Positions 43,141-52,742 are shown, numbered from the stretch's first letter. The stretch is 64,000 bases of DNA from DATFVA01 sp963800255 (GCA_963800255.1 CAWDAK010000019.1:1-64000); one strand, 5' to 3'. Notes: generated by a model from the letters alone, not told the origin. Numbers and translations are program-made.

Positions 43141-45255
43141 ATGTTTGAAGCAAGAAAGAACAGGAAGCTCAAAAAAGAACTTAAGCTGCTTGATGTGTAT
43201 GCTATTGCGACCGGTACAACTTTAAGCAGCGGCTTTTTCCTGCTTCCCGGACTGGCAGCAGCAATAGCCGGACCGGCAATCGTTTTAGCTTACCTCCTTG
43301 CAATTGTTCCCCTTGTACCTGCAATGTTCAGTGTAGTGGAACTAGCTACCGCAATGCCCAGGGCAGGAGGCGTCTACTTCTTTCTTGACAGAACTCTTGG
43401 TCCTGTTTTCGGCACAATAGGAGGCCTGGGAACCTGGCTGGCCCTGATCTTAAAAGTATGCTTCGCCCTGATAGGCATGGGTGCATATATCGCTCTTTTT
43501 GTACCTTCGATACCCATTGTGCCCGTAGCTGTAACACTGGCCCTGTTAATCGGAGGACTTAACTTATTCAGTGTGAAAGGCAGCGGCAAGCTCCAGGTAA
43601 TCCTTGTTGTAATTCTGCTGGGGATCCTTGCTTTGTTTCTGGCCGGAGGACTTCCTGAGATAAATTTTTCCAATTTTAAGGGTTTCTTTAATCCCGGTTT
43701 CGACGCAATATTTTCTGCAACCGGCCTGGTATATATCAGTTATGTTGGTATCACGAAGGTTGCAAGTTTATCCGAGGAAGTTAAAAACCCGGAAAGAAAT
43801 CTTCCGCTTGGGATCTTTCTTTCACTTGGTACCTCTTTCTTAGTGTACGGTTTAGGTACGGCAATTATGGTGGGGGTTATTCCGATCAATGAACTTATGG
43901 GCGATCTTACACCTGCAGCAACAGCCGCCGGAAAGTTCTTTGGTAAAACAGGAATTGTTTTAATTTCTATTGGTGCAATAATAGCATTTATATCGGTAGC
44001 CAATGCAGGAATACTCAGTGCATCGCGCTATCCGTTTGCTATGAGCCGCGATCACATTATGCCGCATGTCTTTCAGCGTCTCTCTCCTCATGGAATACCT
44101 TATATATCAATCATTCTAACATTGGCCTTAATCGTTACGATTATAATTGCTTTCGACCCTACTAAAATTGCGAAACTTGCCAGTGCGTTTCAGCTTTTGA
44201 TGTTTGCTTTCGTTTGCCTGGGTGTAATTGTAATGCGTGAGAGCAGGATCGAATCTTATGATCCGGGTTTTAAATCACCATTTTATCCCTGGATGCAGCT
44301 TATAGGCATCGGGGCTGCCATTTTCCTTATTTTCAAAATGGGATGGCTGGCTGTTTCTTTTTCATCAGGACTTATTGTTATCGCGGTTCTATGGTACAGG
44401 TTTTTTGCGCATGGTAAAGTTCAGAGACAGGGAGCTGTTTACCATATTTTTGAAAGACTCGGCAAATCAAGATATACTGGTCTTGACAGCGAATTAAGAG
44501 GAATACTGAAGGAAAAAGGTTTAAGGCAGACGGATCCTTTTGATGAGATTGTTACCAGAAGCTTCGTTTTCGATCTTAAAGAAAGAACGGAATTCAGTGC
44601 AGCCGCAAAGCAGGCTGCTCTCTTATTTTCCCAGGCCGTTTTTGTTGATGCTGACGTACTGGCAAATAAATTTAATGAAGGAACCAAAATCGGCTTAACA
44701 CCTGTAACTCACGGAATAGCATTACCGCATTTCAGACTGGGGAATATAACGCAGGCAGAGATGGTTCTGGTGCGGGCACGTAATGGAGTTCATATTAAGT
44801 TTAATAACCCCATAACCGGAAAGCAGGATGATGAGGCCGTGGTGAAAGCCCTGTTCTTCCTTGTTAGTCCTGAAAAAGATCCTACGCAGCATTTAAGAAT
44901 ACTGGCCCAGATTGCAGGGAGGGTTGATGATGATAATTTTGCAGAAGAATGGGAGAAGGCCCGCAACGATCAGGAGCTTAAAGAAGCATTGCTGCACGAC
45001 GAAAGGCTGCTTCAGGTCCACATAGACCATCACGAACCATCATCTTTTATGATTAATAAAGCCCTCCGGGATATCCACATCCCGAAAGGCTGTCTCGTTG
45101 CATTTCTTAGAAGAGAGGGCGAAACTATAGTTCCGGATGGAAACTCTATATTTATGGACGGTGATAACCTGACAGTAATAGGCGACCCCAAGAGCCTTGA
45201 GGAGCTTAAAAACCAGATTAAAGAAAAGCGTGCATCAAAAAGGATTTTGCATTGA
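43141..45255 (+). CDS. APC-family permease with C-terminal PTS EIIA and TrkA_C domains
   Basis: 704 residues. Residues 1-~430 are an amino acid/polyamine permease with about 12 membrane helices (TGTTLSSGFFLLPGLAA; EEVKNPERNLPLG). Residues ~475-615 form a PTS EIIA type-2 (fructose/mannitol, PtsN-like) domain with the candidate phosphohistidine in THGIALPHFRLG near residue 530. Residues ~630-700 are a TrkA_C-type ligand domain (FMINKALRDIHIPKGCLVAFL region, used only as a landmark). The order suggests a transporter gated by phosphorylation and by a nucleotide or small ligand. Some cation or amino-acid transporters carry such regulatory tails. The EIIA His partners are not in the window. Confidence 0.85.
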   Translation: MFEARKNRKLKKELKLLDVYAIATGTTLSSGFFLLPGLAAAIAGPAIVLAYLLAIVPLVPAMFSVVELATAMPRAGGVYFFLDRTLGPVFGTIGGLGTWLALILKVCFALIGMGAYIALFVPSIPIVPVAVTLALLIGGLNLFSVKGSGKLQVILVVILLGILALFLAGGLPEINFSNFKGFFNPGFDAIFSATGLVYISYVGITKVASLSEEVKNPERNLPLGIFLSLGTSFLVYGLGTAIMVGVIPINELMGDLTPAATAAGKFFGKTGIVLISIGAIIAFISVANAGILSASRYPFAMSRDHIMPHVFQRLSPHGIPYISIILTLALIVTIIIAFDPTKIAKLASAFQLLMFAFVCLGVIVMRESRIESYDPGFKSPFYPWMQLIGIGAAIFLIFKMGWLAVSFSSGLIVIAVLWYRFFAHGKVQRQGAVYHIFERLGKSRYTGLDSELRGILKEKGLRQTDPFDEIVTRSFVFDLKERTEFSAAAKQAALLFSQAVFVDADVLANKFNEGTKIGLTPVTHGIALPHFRLGNITQAEMVLVRARNGVHIKFNNPITGKQDDEAVVKALFFLVSPEKDPTQHLRILAQIAGRVDDDNFAEEWEKARNDQELKEALLHDERLLQVHIDHHEPSSFMINKALRDIHIPKGCLVAFLRREGETIVPDGNSIFMDGDNLTVIGDPKSLEELKNQIKEKRASKRILH

Positions 45256-45356
45256 TTGTGAGCTGCATAAATTCAGCCTCTGAGGCTGACACTATCAAAT
45301 TAAACTTTCGGATTATTCAACTGTCTAATTAAATATGTTAAAAACCGGAGCAATGG

Positions 45357-46136
45357 ATGAATAAGGGTTTAATAAGTATCGTTTTTATTTCGGTAATGCT
45401 GATTACAGGGTGCAGCAGTACTTTAGAATTGACAAGCACACCTTCTGCCGGCACTATAAATATAAATGGTGACGCATCTGACTGGGGATCAAACCTGAGA
45501 TATATTCCTGATGAAAAGGCGGCCGTCGGTATCTCAAACGACAACAATTATTTTTATCTATGCCTGACAACCAGCGACATGGGGAAAGTTCTGCCTATGT
45601 TCGCAGGAGGGTTCACAGTATGGCTTGAAAATGAAAATAACAATGATGCTGTAATCGGCGTAAAATACCCTCTCCATAACATTGTTAATGAATCGCGTAT
45701 TATGGTTAATCCTGATGAATTCAGGGAAAAAGGGAGCGGGATGATGATGACTAAAATGATAAAAAGCCAGGATGAAATAAGGATATTAAATAGCGACAAT
45801 TATCCTGTTACTGTTATATCTACTGCAGACAGCAGCGGACTAATGGCTGCGATAGGTTATAACAACGATCAGTTCATTTATGAGTTAAGGGTTCCTCTCA
45901 AAGTTGATGATCAGAATAAATACGGTATTGATGCAAAATCAGGAGACAAACTTCTGGTTAAGCTTGAAACTGAAAAACCTGATAGAGGAAACCTGGGAGG
46001 AAGAGATGGTATGGGGAATCCGGGCGGTGAAATGGGAGGAGGTTTTCCCGGCGGTAACCGTGGGATGCGGCCTGGCGGCGGAGGTAGACCTGCTTTTGAA
46101 CCGGTCAATTTATCGCTTGAGGTTACTTTACACTAA
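45357..46136 (+). CDS. Lipoprotein with DOMON/CBM9-like domain and Gly-rich tail
   Basis: 259 residues. Lipobox ITGC, lipid-attachable Cys at residue 19. Residues ~33-190 have a beta-sandwich pattern with the opening ININGDASDWGSNLRY, as in CBM9/DOMON-like ligand domains. A Gly/Met/Arg-rich segment (GRDGMGNPGGEMGGG and onward) occupies about 206-240, then a short hydrophobic end. It is predicted to be anchored in an envelope membrane. Ligand unknown. The stop codon overlaps the convergent lpxA stop by three to four bases, so there is no terminator between them. Confidence 0.7.
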   Translation: MNKGLISIVFISVMLITGCSSTLELTSTPSAGTININGDASDWGSNLRYIPDEKAAVGISNDNNYFYLCLTTSDMGKVLPMFAGGFTVWLENENNNDAVIGVKYPLHNIVNESRIMVNPDEFREKGSGMMMTKMIKSQDEIRILNSDNYPVTVISTADSSGLMAAIGYNNDQFIYELRVPLKVDDQNKYGIDAKSGDKLLVKLETEKPDRGNLGGRDGMGNPGGEMGGGFPGGNRGMRPGGGGRPAFEPVNLSLEVTLH

Positions 46137-46948
46137 TTTCTTTTAATATCTGTTCTAATGGATTCGAGGGCTCTGCCGTTTTTTCCTGCGGCACTGGATT
46201 CAATAGATTCTACAAGTTCGCGGATATACGGATTTCCTTCAAACTCGCCCTGTTTCAGCAGTTTGATTTTTTCCTGCCTGGGTTTTTCATCAACAAAAAG
46301 AATTATGAAGGCCTTCCTGAGCAGGGAAATATCAGCCTGACTGAAGTTTTTTCTTTTAAGCCCTTCAGTATTTATACTTCTTTCCCTTGAGGGGTTACCT
46401 TCTAATATAACGAACGGAGGCACATCCCTGTTTACTCTGCTCATAAACCCTATGAAGCAGTTACGGCCGATTGTCACAAACTGGTGGACGCCTACGAGTC
46501 CTCCTAAATAAGCAAAATCTTTAATGATAATATGACCGGCAAGCTGTGTTCCGTTAGCAATGATTATGTTGCTGCCGAGTACGCAGTCGTGAGCAACATG
46601 CGAATACGCCATTATAAGGTTATTATTCCCTAAAATGGTTTTGCCCTCATTTGCAATTGTACCCTGCTGAATGGTAACACACTCTCTTATAGAATTATTA
46701 TCGCCGATAATAACTTCTGAAGGTTCTCCTTTATATTTAAGATCCTGGTTTATGTTTCCCACTACTGCCCCGGGGTGAATAACGTTTCCGCTCCCCAGCT
46801 TAAGAGGACCATAAAGCACTGCATGATCTTTAAGTATGCAGCCGTCACCTATCTCAACTTTTCCCCGGATAACACAGTAAGCCCCGATCTCGATCTTGGT
46901 TCCGAGGGTTACTTCCTTATCAATAATTGCAGTAGTATGAATATTCAT
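46133..46948 (-). CDS. lpxA: Acyl-[ACP]-UDP-N-acetylglucosamine O-acyltransferase
   Basis: 271 residues. A left-handed beta-helix of hexapeptide repeats (for example IGAYCVIRGKVEIGDGC), the catalytic His in AYSHVAHDC near residue 117, and a C-terminal helical domain. It adds the first acyl chain to UDP-GlcNAc in lipid A synthesis in the cytosol. It is detached from the lpxB-lpxK run at 17-20 kb. lpxD, lpxC and fabZ, its frequent neighbours, are not adjacent. Confidence 0.95.
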   Translation of the reverse strand: MNIHTTAIIDKEVTLGTKIEIGAYCVIRGKVEIGDGCILKDHAVLYGPLKLGSGNVIHPGAVVGNINQDLKYKGEPSEVIIGDNNSIRECVTIQQGTIANEGKTILGNNNLIMAYSHVAHDCVLGSNIIIANGTQLAGHIIIKDFAYLGGLVGVHQFVTIGRNCFIGFMSRVNRDVPPFVILEGNPSRERSINTEGLKRKNFSQADISLLRKAFIILFVDEKPRQEKIKLLKQGEFEGNPYIRELVESIESSAAGKNGRALESIRTDIKRN

Positions 46949-47015
46949 TGTAACCTGAAAATTTTTATTTCTTAAAAAATAAGGATTATTTGAATAAAGT
47001 GGGGTATATAAAACA

Positions 47016-47039
47016 AAGGCCCGTCATATGACAGGCCTT
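47016..47039 (-). terminator. Terminator of the OPT transporter gene
   Basis: Near-perfect 24-base palindrome AAGGCC-C-GTCAT/ATGAC-A-GGCCTT. On the minus strand it is followed by TTGTTTTAT. It lies 20 bases past the OPT stop, before lpxA's promoter region. Confidence 0.75.
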
Positions 47040-47058
47040 AAGTTGAGATGATATAATT

Positions 47059-48576
47059 TTACAACTCTTCGGGCTTCCCTCTCAATGAATCCCATATCAT
47101 GTAAACACAAATCAATGCAAACATAACTAAAGCAAGCAGTTCAGCGGCATGAGATTCAGCCCATTCCAGGTTCACCCAGTTATAACCGAGGTATCTCAGG
47201 AAGGCGCTTATTACACCCATAAGAGCACCGCCGGCTATAAAGCCGGAAGCAATAAGGGTCCCGCGTTCTCTTCTTGCATTATTAACTTTTTCATCTTTGC
47301 TCCTTGTAGATACGAAATAAGCAATTAATCCGCCTACAAGCAGGGGAGTATTAAGTTCAAGTGGAATATACATACCAAGCGCGAAGGCCAGTGCAGGTAC
47401 ACCAATCATCGTGAGAACAAGGGCGAGAATGGCACCAACGATATAAAGCATCCATGGGGCGGGCTGCTGAGCCATCAGCGGCTGTATAACAGCTGCCATA
47501 GCATTTGCCTGGGGTGCAACGAGGGCACCTTCACCCGTGAACCCATAGGTATCATTTAATATCATTATAACATATCCAACCGTTAAAGCTGATACCAGGA
47601 CACCGAGAAATTTCCATCTTTCCTGTTTATAGGGCGAGGTTCCCATCCAGTATCCGATCTTAAGGTCGGTAATAAAACCGCCTGCCATAGAAAGAGCTGT
47701 ACATACAACTCCTCCGATAATCAGGGCAGCAACCATTCCGGATTCACCTTTAAGTCCAACAGAAGTAAGAATAATAGATGACAGAATCAGGGTCATCAAT
47801 GTCATACCGCTTACAGGGTTGGTGCCTACTATCGCAATCGCATTAGCTGCAACCGTGGTAAACAGGAAGGCGATCAGCATTACAATAAATAATCCTGTAA
47901 GGGCCCATCCTATATTATGTACAACTCCAATCTGGAAGAAAACCAGCAGAAGAACAGCAGTTCCAATAATCCCGAATACAATTATTTTCATGGAAATATC
48001 GCGGTGAGTTCTAACGTGTTCATCACTTTCTTTTTTCTTCGCAACAAGTTCCTTAACTCCCATTGTTACGGCGCCTTTAATGATCTTAGAGGATCTTATG
48101 ATCCCTATTATTCCAGCCATAGCAATACCGCCGATACCAACATGACGGATATAGTTCCGGAATATTTCCTCGGCACTCATCTGGTTAACAAGTTTTGTTA
48201 TACCTGATCCCAGGGGAACAGCAAGATCGGCCCCGATGTAAGAAACAACGGGTACAAGCAGGTACCAGGAAACAAATGAGCCCGCGCAGATTATAGCAGC
48301 GTATTTTAAACCAACAATATAACCTAGTCCCATTACGGCGGCGCCTACGTTCAGTCTGAAAACGAGCTTGAACTTATCTGCCAGAACCTCGCCGAAACCA
48401 AATACTCTTGTTGTAAAAGTTTCGCTCCACCAGCCGAATGTTGCAATTACGAAATCGTAAATACCGCCTATCAGGCCTGAGACAACCAGTACAACAGCCT
48501 GTTTACCCCCTTTTTCGCCTGCAACAAGCACTTCAGTGGTAGCTGTTGCCTCGGGGAAGGGGAATTTTCCATGCAT
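47059..48576 (-). CDS. OPT-family oligopeptide transporter, C-terminal part (frameshifted)
   Basis: 505 residues from the first ATG in this frame. The frame is open, and plainly coding, back to about 48776 (QNVIIQSIGQNSGLIVAG). It has 12 or so membrane helices and the OPT hallmark FPFPEATATTEVL close to its start. OPT proteins are proton-coupled importers of oligopeptides or metal chelates. It joins the fragment at 48741-49040 if one G is restored at the GG opposite 48776-48777, giving a 660-residue protein. Together with the S8 peptidase upstream it would form a protease-transporter pair. Confidence 0.85.
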   Translation of the reverse strand: MHGKFPFPEATATTEVLVAGEKGGKQAVVLVVSGLIGGIYDFVIATFGWWSETFTTRVFGFGEVLADKFKLVFRLNVGAAVMGLGYIVGLKYAAIICAGSFVSWYLLVPVVSYIGADLAVPLGSGITKLVNQMSAEEIFRNYIRHVGIGGIAMAGIIGIIRSSKIIKGAVTMGVKELVAKKKESDEHVRTHRDISMKIIVFGIIGTAVLLLVFFQIGVVHNIGWALTGLFIVMLIAFLFTTVAANAIAIVGTNPVSGMTLMTLILSSIILTSVGLKGESGMVAALIIGGVVCTALSMAGGFITDLKIGYWMGTSPYKQERWKFLGVLVSALTVGYVIMILNDTYGFTGEGALVAPQANAMAAVIQPLMAQQPAPWMLYIVGAILALVLTMIGVPALAFALGMYIPLELNTPLLVGGLIAYFVSTRSKDEKVNNARRERGTLIASGFIAGGALMGVISAFLRYLGYNWVNLEWAESHAAELLALVMFALICVYMIWDSLRGKPEEL

Positions 48577-48740
48577 TTCGGCTACGAAGTACTTCCTGAA
48601 AGGAATGAGGAAAAGAATCCCGAGGATACCTCCGAATACCGAAGCAAAAAAGATCTGGAAGAAATGCGCAGGAAGATTCAGGATGTAGAGTGCCGGGATT
48701 GTGAAGATTGCCCCGGCTACAATAAGACCTGAGTTCTGTC

Positions 48741-49040
48741 CTATCGACTGAATAATAACATTCTGTCCCAGGGCTCCTTTCTTTTAAAAGCAGCCGAAAG
48801 ACCAACAGCAATAATTGCAATTGGTATAGCGGCTTCAAACACCTGTCCTATTTTTAGTCCCAGGTAGGCAGCTGCGGCAGAAAATAATACTGCCATCAGC
48901 AAACCGACTATTACTGAGTAAGGAGTTACCTCCTGCGGTTTCTGGCTGGCCGTCATAATAGGGACGTATTCTTCTCCCGGCTTCAGCTCAGTGTATGCGT
49001 TCTCCGGGAGACCTTTAACCTTTTCGATTTGTTCACTCAT
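48741..49040 (-). CDS. OPT-family oligopeptide transporter, N-terminal fragment
   Basis: 99 residues including the natural start and first two membrane helices (SVIVGLLMAVLFSAAAAYLGLKIGQVFEAAIPIAI is the landmark region, residues ~42-77). The frame leaves homology at KRKEPWDRM, where the expected text is KRKGALGQNVII. The cause is a missing G in AAAGG(G)AGCC at about 48776-48780. The start ATG is 11 bp after the S8 peptidase stop, so both share a transcript. Confidence 0.8.
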   Translation of the reverse strand: MSEQIEKVKGLPENAYTELKPGEEYVPIMTASQKPQEVTPYSVIVGLLMAVLFSAAAAYLGLKIGQVFEAAIPIAIIAVGLSAAFKRKEPWDRMLLFSR

Positions 49041-49051
49041 AAGACAATACC

Positions 49052-50743
49052 TTATTTAAAGTTAATTGTGATTGGTAATTCATATCCGGTTTCTCTAGAA
49101 GCTGAAGATGTAAAGGTTATCGAACCGTAAACCTTTGATCCTTCAGGCATATCATACGAGGGCTGTGAATATTTGAGATATAATTTTTGTGCTATCGAAG
49201 GATAGAGTGACAATCCTCCTCTTGAATTTCCGGTAACCGTGAACTGCGGCTGCGAGTTCATTTCAGTTCTTTCTTTAACTGTTACTGTCATGCTGTCTGA
49301 AGCATTTGTAAACGCCGGAGCCAGTACATAAGTCAGGTTAGTATTTCCATGTACATCTTCAGGTGAAATTGAAATGCTGCCCGTTCTGTAGCTCAGACCA
49401 TCTTTGGCGAGTGCTAAGCCGCTGTCATCCATTATTTCATATGCAAAATCAGTTACCTTATTATAGTCTTCTCCGCTTAGCGTAAGTTCGAAAGTTTTGG
49501 AAGCCTCACCATCTTTGAAACTAAACGGATATTTGAAGATTCCCTTTCCATTCAGTTTGAATTCATGAGTCTGAACGTATCCTTCAAGCTGTCCTGAAAC
49601 CGTGTATGTTTTCAGATCATTGAAGTAATTGATAATATCTATACTATTTTCAGTTTCCGTCAGTTCATTAGTATCAATTCTTTTTACACTGTTGAATTCA
49701 ACTTCAAGGTTATACACCGAAGTAGTATCCGAAAGAAAATAACTCTCCACCATAACCTCGTAAACGCCCGGTTCGAAGTTATAATAGTTACCCTCGATGG
49801 ATTCATTATCATTAAGAGAAGACAGCAGGCGTGATCGCTCAATTGGTCTTCCATTCGGGTCGGCTATCCTGTAAAGAACATTCGTGTATTCTTTTCCGCT
49901 TTCACTCAGTTTGATGTGCATAGTGGTTTGACCCGCAGGCATATCAACAAAATACCTGTTAACCATACCCACAGCCGCCTTCTCATTTTTCCATTCCATG
50001 CGGTAATTGTTTGCAGCATTGAACTCATATGGAATAATAACCGTGGCAAGCATATCAAATTCGGGCATCTTAGTATAATCATCCCTTACTGCTGAAATTC
50101 TTCCGCAGTATAATCCGGGCTTAGTGAGTTTCGATTTATCAAACTGAACGTTTATAGCTGTAGGCTGGTCATTACGGATATAGGTTTTCTTTTGAACTGG
50201 TTTAATCCAGTCGGCATCTGTTTTTATATCAAATCCTCTGTAGAATTTGGTCTCATCCTGGAAATTATCTCGTTTGACGATATAATTGAAAGTTTCCTTT
50301 CCTGTTATAAAAGAGCCATCCCTTAGATATAAATTGGGAGCTTTATTGTCGGGCATATTGGGTGCGAGAGAAGTGATGGTATAATGTTCATAATTCTTCA
50401 CCTCACCCTGTTCAATGTATTTCTTAAGCAGTTCCCATGCTCTCGCGGCGTTTATATAACCATGTCCCTGGTCAATCCAGGAATAATTCTCCATATAAAC
50501 TGCGCTTTGCCTTACTGCTTTGTATAGAAGTTCGGAAGGAATTTTTACGTCAGGATACTCCTTCACAGCAGCGCTTAATAACAGCGACATTACCCCGGTA
50601 GAGTATGGTGATGCCATACTGGTTCCCCAGAACCTGTCGGCAGGCATATAATTTGGAACTGTAGAGAAAGCTGCACCTGGTGATACAACATCAGGTTTAT
50701 CAACCTCACCGCCTCTTGACGAGAAAGTCCAGGATGATATCAT
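49052..50743 (-). CDS. S8 (subtilisin-like) peptidase, C-terminal fragment
   Basis: 563 residues. It starts just before the catalytic serine block: FSSRGG...PDVVSPG...GTSMASPYSTG, with Ser42 of this fragment as nucleophile. The rest consists of beta-rich domains similar to those of tripeptidyl-peptidase II-like bacterial enzymes (NMPDNKAPNLYLRDGSF and onward), with no T9SS tail. The ATG at 50743 is internal to the true gene. The join to the N-terminal part needs removal of one base around 50720-50745. Confidence 0.82.
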   Translation of the reverse strand: MISSWTFSSRGGEVDKPDVVSPGAAFSTVPNYMPADRFWGTSMASPYSTGVMSLLLSAAVKEYPDVKIPSELLYKAVRQSAVYMENYSWIDQGHGYINAARAWELLKKYIEQGEVKNYEHYTITSLAPNMPDNKAPNLYLRDGSFITGKETFNYIVKRDNFQDETKFYRGFDIKTDADWIKPVQKKTYIRNDQPTAINVQFDKSKLTKPGLYCGRISAVRDDYTKMPEFDMLATVIIPYEFNAANNYRMEWKNEKAAVGMVNRYFVDMPAGQTTMHIKLSESGKEYTNVLYRIADPNGRPIERSRLLSSLNDNESIEGNYYNFEPGVYEVMVESYFLSDTTSVYNLEVEFNSVKRIDTNELTETENSIDIINYFNDLKTYTVSGQLEGYVQTHEFKLNGKGIFKYPFSFKDGEASKTFELTLSGEDYNKVTDFAYEIMDDSGLALAKDGLSYRTGSISISPEDVHGNTNLTYVLAPAFTNASDSMTVTVKERTEMNSQPQFTVTGNSRGGLSLYPSIAQKLYLKYSQPSYDMPEGSKVYGSITFTSSASRETGYELPITINFK

Positions 50744-51848
50744 GAGTCAGCCTGGCTCCATATAAATCCCGTCCGATATTCTTGGTTAAAACAGCACCTG
50801 AAGAAAAAACATAATCTGCCGATGACGGAAGTCCCTGTGAAGAAACTGACGGTCCTTCATTTCCGTTAGCTACGCAGATGTAGAGATAAGGATTTTCCTT
50901 CATTAGCTTTGTAATCAAATCTTCCATTTCAGCTTTACCCTCAATCTCTGCCCCGATACCGAAACTCATATTTACGATGCAGGGTTCTTTTCTTTCTTTA
51001 GAGATCCTGTCTGCATAGAGGTAGGCCTTTTTCATACTTTCAGTAACAGTTGCGCCGCCTGTAAACAGGTTATTGCCAAGCTTGAGTCCTATTACTTTTG
51101 CCCCGGGAGCCACGCCATTAATTGTTGATCCATCGATCATATAACCGGCTGCAATTCCTGCGACGTGAGTTCCGTGAAAACCATCATCGAAAAAGAGCGA
51201 TATTTTTTTCTCATCCGGGTACACATTTATAGCAAAAGTAAGTGGAGCAAGGGAGGCTGCGGTTTTAATATGAAAATCCTGCTGGTCCTTATCATAATCT
51301 TTAACCGGCTGATCGTCGGAGAGGTCACCGTTGCCGTTAATATCAAAATATGTTTCCCAATCTCCCGATTTATCCTTGAATGTAACCATATAGTATTTGT
51401 CATCTGTATCCCCGTCGCCGTTAAGATCTGCTGAACCGGAATTGGAATTGATGAGCTGTTTTTCTGTAAGTACACCTATATAATACTCGGTATCTGAAGC
51501 TTTTATTTTATCCGCTCCTTTTACAGAATAGCCTTTATCTTCATTAACAAAATTTCCGTCATCCTCATCGGCTTCATAGATAGGAATGTCGCCTTCACCG
51601 GTAAAATCACGAACGTCAATCACTTTCGTCTCGCCGGTCGAGGTCTTTTCTAATCCTGCGATACCCATATCTACACCTGTATCGAGGATGAAAATTATCG
51701 TTCCCCTGCCGTCATATTCAGGATGGAGACTGAGGAATTCTGATACCCCGGTTGGATTTAAATCGAGAAAAGTCTGTGTTGAATCCTGCCCGTAAACAAA
51801 AGCAGAAACTAACAGACAGAGCGTTATTATTATTTTTTTATAGTGCAT
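50706..51848 (-). CDS. S8 (subtilisin-like) peptidase, N-terminal fragment
   Basis: 380 residues with a signal peptide (to ...FVYGQ). Catalytic Asp56 (ILDTGVDMG) and His228 (FHGTHVAGIAAG) are present, as is the oxyanion Asn in VANGNEGPS near 340. A family-type insertion between Asp and His carries two EF-hand-like calcium loops, DLNGDGDTDDKY (141-152) and DINGNGDLSDDQ (169-180). The true product would be about 931 residues with the C-terminal fragment. As read, the nucleophile is lost from this chain, so the fragment is inactive unless the frame change is an artefact. Confidence 0.82.
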   Translation of the reverse strand: MHYKKIIITLCLLVSAFVYGQDSTQTFLDLNPTGVSEFLSLHPEYDGRGTIIFILDTGVDMGIAGLEKTSTGETKVIDVRDFTGEGDIPIYEADEDDGNFVNEDKGYSVKGADKIKASDTEYYIGVLTEKQLINSNSGSADLNGDGDTDDKYYMVTFKDKSGDWETYFDINGNGDLSDDQPVKDYDKDQQDFHIKTAASLAPLTFAINVYPDEKKISLFFDDGFHGTHVAGIAAGYMIDGSTINGVAPGAKVIGLKLGNNLFTGGATVTESMKKAYLYADRISKERKEPCIVNMSFGIGAEIEGKAEMEDLITKLMKENPYLYICVANGNEGPSVSSQGLPSSADYVFSSGAVLTKNIGRDLYGARLTHDIILDFLVKRR

Positions 51849-51969
51849 AAATATCCCCGGATATATGATTTATTATTAAGTTGAAAGGAATTAATTAAAT
51901 TAAATTCATTGGCAGGAGAATCTGATACTAACGATATGATGTTTATAGCCATTAATCCAAAATTACATT

Positions 51970-52000
51970 TTAAGTGGCAGCTTAAAATTACGTACATTTG
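51970..52000 (+). promoter_or_regulatory. Candidate rsmI promoter
   Basis: TTAAGT, 17 bases, TACATTTG, ending 47 bases before the rsmI ATG. The TAnnTTTG half is exact and the upstream half is weaker than at the smc and S9 promoters. Confidence 0.35.
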
Positions 52001-52047
52001 CATACAGTGACAATCAAATATTATTTTTTATACAAATTATTTAGCTT

Positions 52048-52731
52048 ATGAACGGAAAAATCTTTCTTGTATCTACGCCTATCGGCAACTATGATGATAT
52101 GACCCTGCGGGGGATTAAAAAGCTGCAGGAAGCCGACTTTATAATCTGCGAAGAGTATAAAGAGGCCAGGAGACTGCTGGCTCACTATAAAATTGAAAAA
52201 GAACTCCTTTCCCTTAATGAGCACAGCGAAGGAGATGTTATTAACGATATCCTTCTCAGAATTGTGAATGGTGAAACTGCTTCGCTTATATCAGACTGCG
52301 GGACGCCTCTGTTTTCTGATCCGGGACACCTGCTTGTGGATGTCTGTATTTCGCAAAAAATCGAAGTTGTTCCTGTCCCCGGCGCAAATTCCCTTCTTCC
52401 CGCTCTTATAGGATCGGGACTCGATTTTGAAAAGTTCTTCTACTACGGCTGGCTTTCCCCTAAGAAAGATGTCCGCCGGCAGGAACTGTTTAAACTCAAA
52501 CATCTTCCGTATGTAATCGTAATTCTCGATACTCCCTACCGGTTAAGAACCTTACTCGCCGATGTTGTAAAAATGCTCGGCAGGAATGTACGTGCTGTGC
52601 TTGCTTTCGAACTGACAAAAAAGGGAGAAAGATTTTACCGTGGTACAACACAAGATTTGTTACAGATTGCTGAACAAAAAAACCTCAAAGGCGAGTTCGT
52701 ACTTCTCATAGATAATAAAAAGGCACAGTAA
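52048..52731 (+). CDS. rsmI: 16S rRNA (cytidine(1402)-2'-O)-methyltransferase
   Basis: 227 residues of the SAM-dependent tetrapyrrole-methylase fold. Landmarks are VSTPIGNYDDMTLRGIKKL at the start, EEYKEARRLLAHY where most RsmI proteins have EDTR, and SDCGTPLFSDPGHLLVD and VPGANSLLPALIGSG. It methylates C1402 of 16S rRNA in the decoding centre. The EEY in place of EDT is a mild divergence. The 3' end meets the convergent rlmD-like gene with 11 bp between stops. Confidence 0.9.
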   Translation: MNGKIFLVSTPIGNYDDMTLRGIKKLQEADFIICEEYKEARRLLAHYKIEKELLSLNEHSEGDVINDILLRIVNGETASLISDCGTPLFSDPGHLLVDVCISQKIEVVPVPGANSLLPALIGSGLDFEKFFYYGWLSPKKDVRRQELFKLKHLPYVIVILDTPYRLRTLLADVVKMLGRNVRAVLAFELTKKGERFYRGTTQDLLQIAEQKNLKGEFVLLIDNKKAQ

Positions 52732-52742
52732 CCACAGTTTCC

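Noticed and set aside
45274..45288. Terminator after the APC permease gene
   Set aside because: CAGCCTC/GAGGCTG leaves only a one-base loop and has no T-run.
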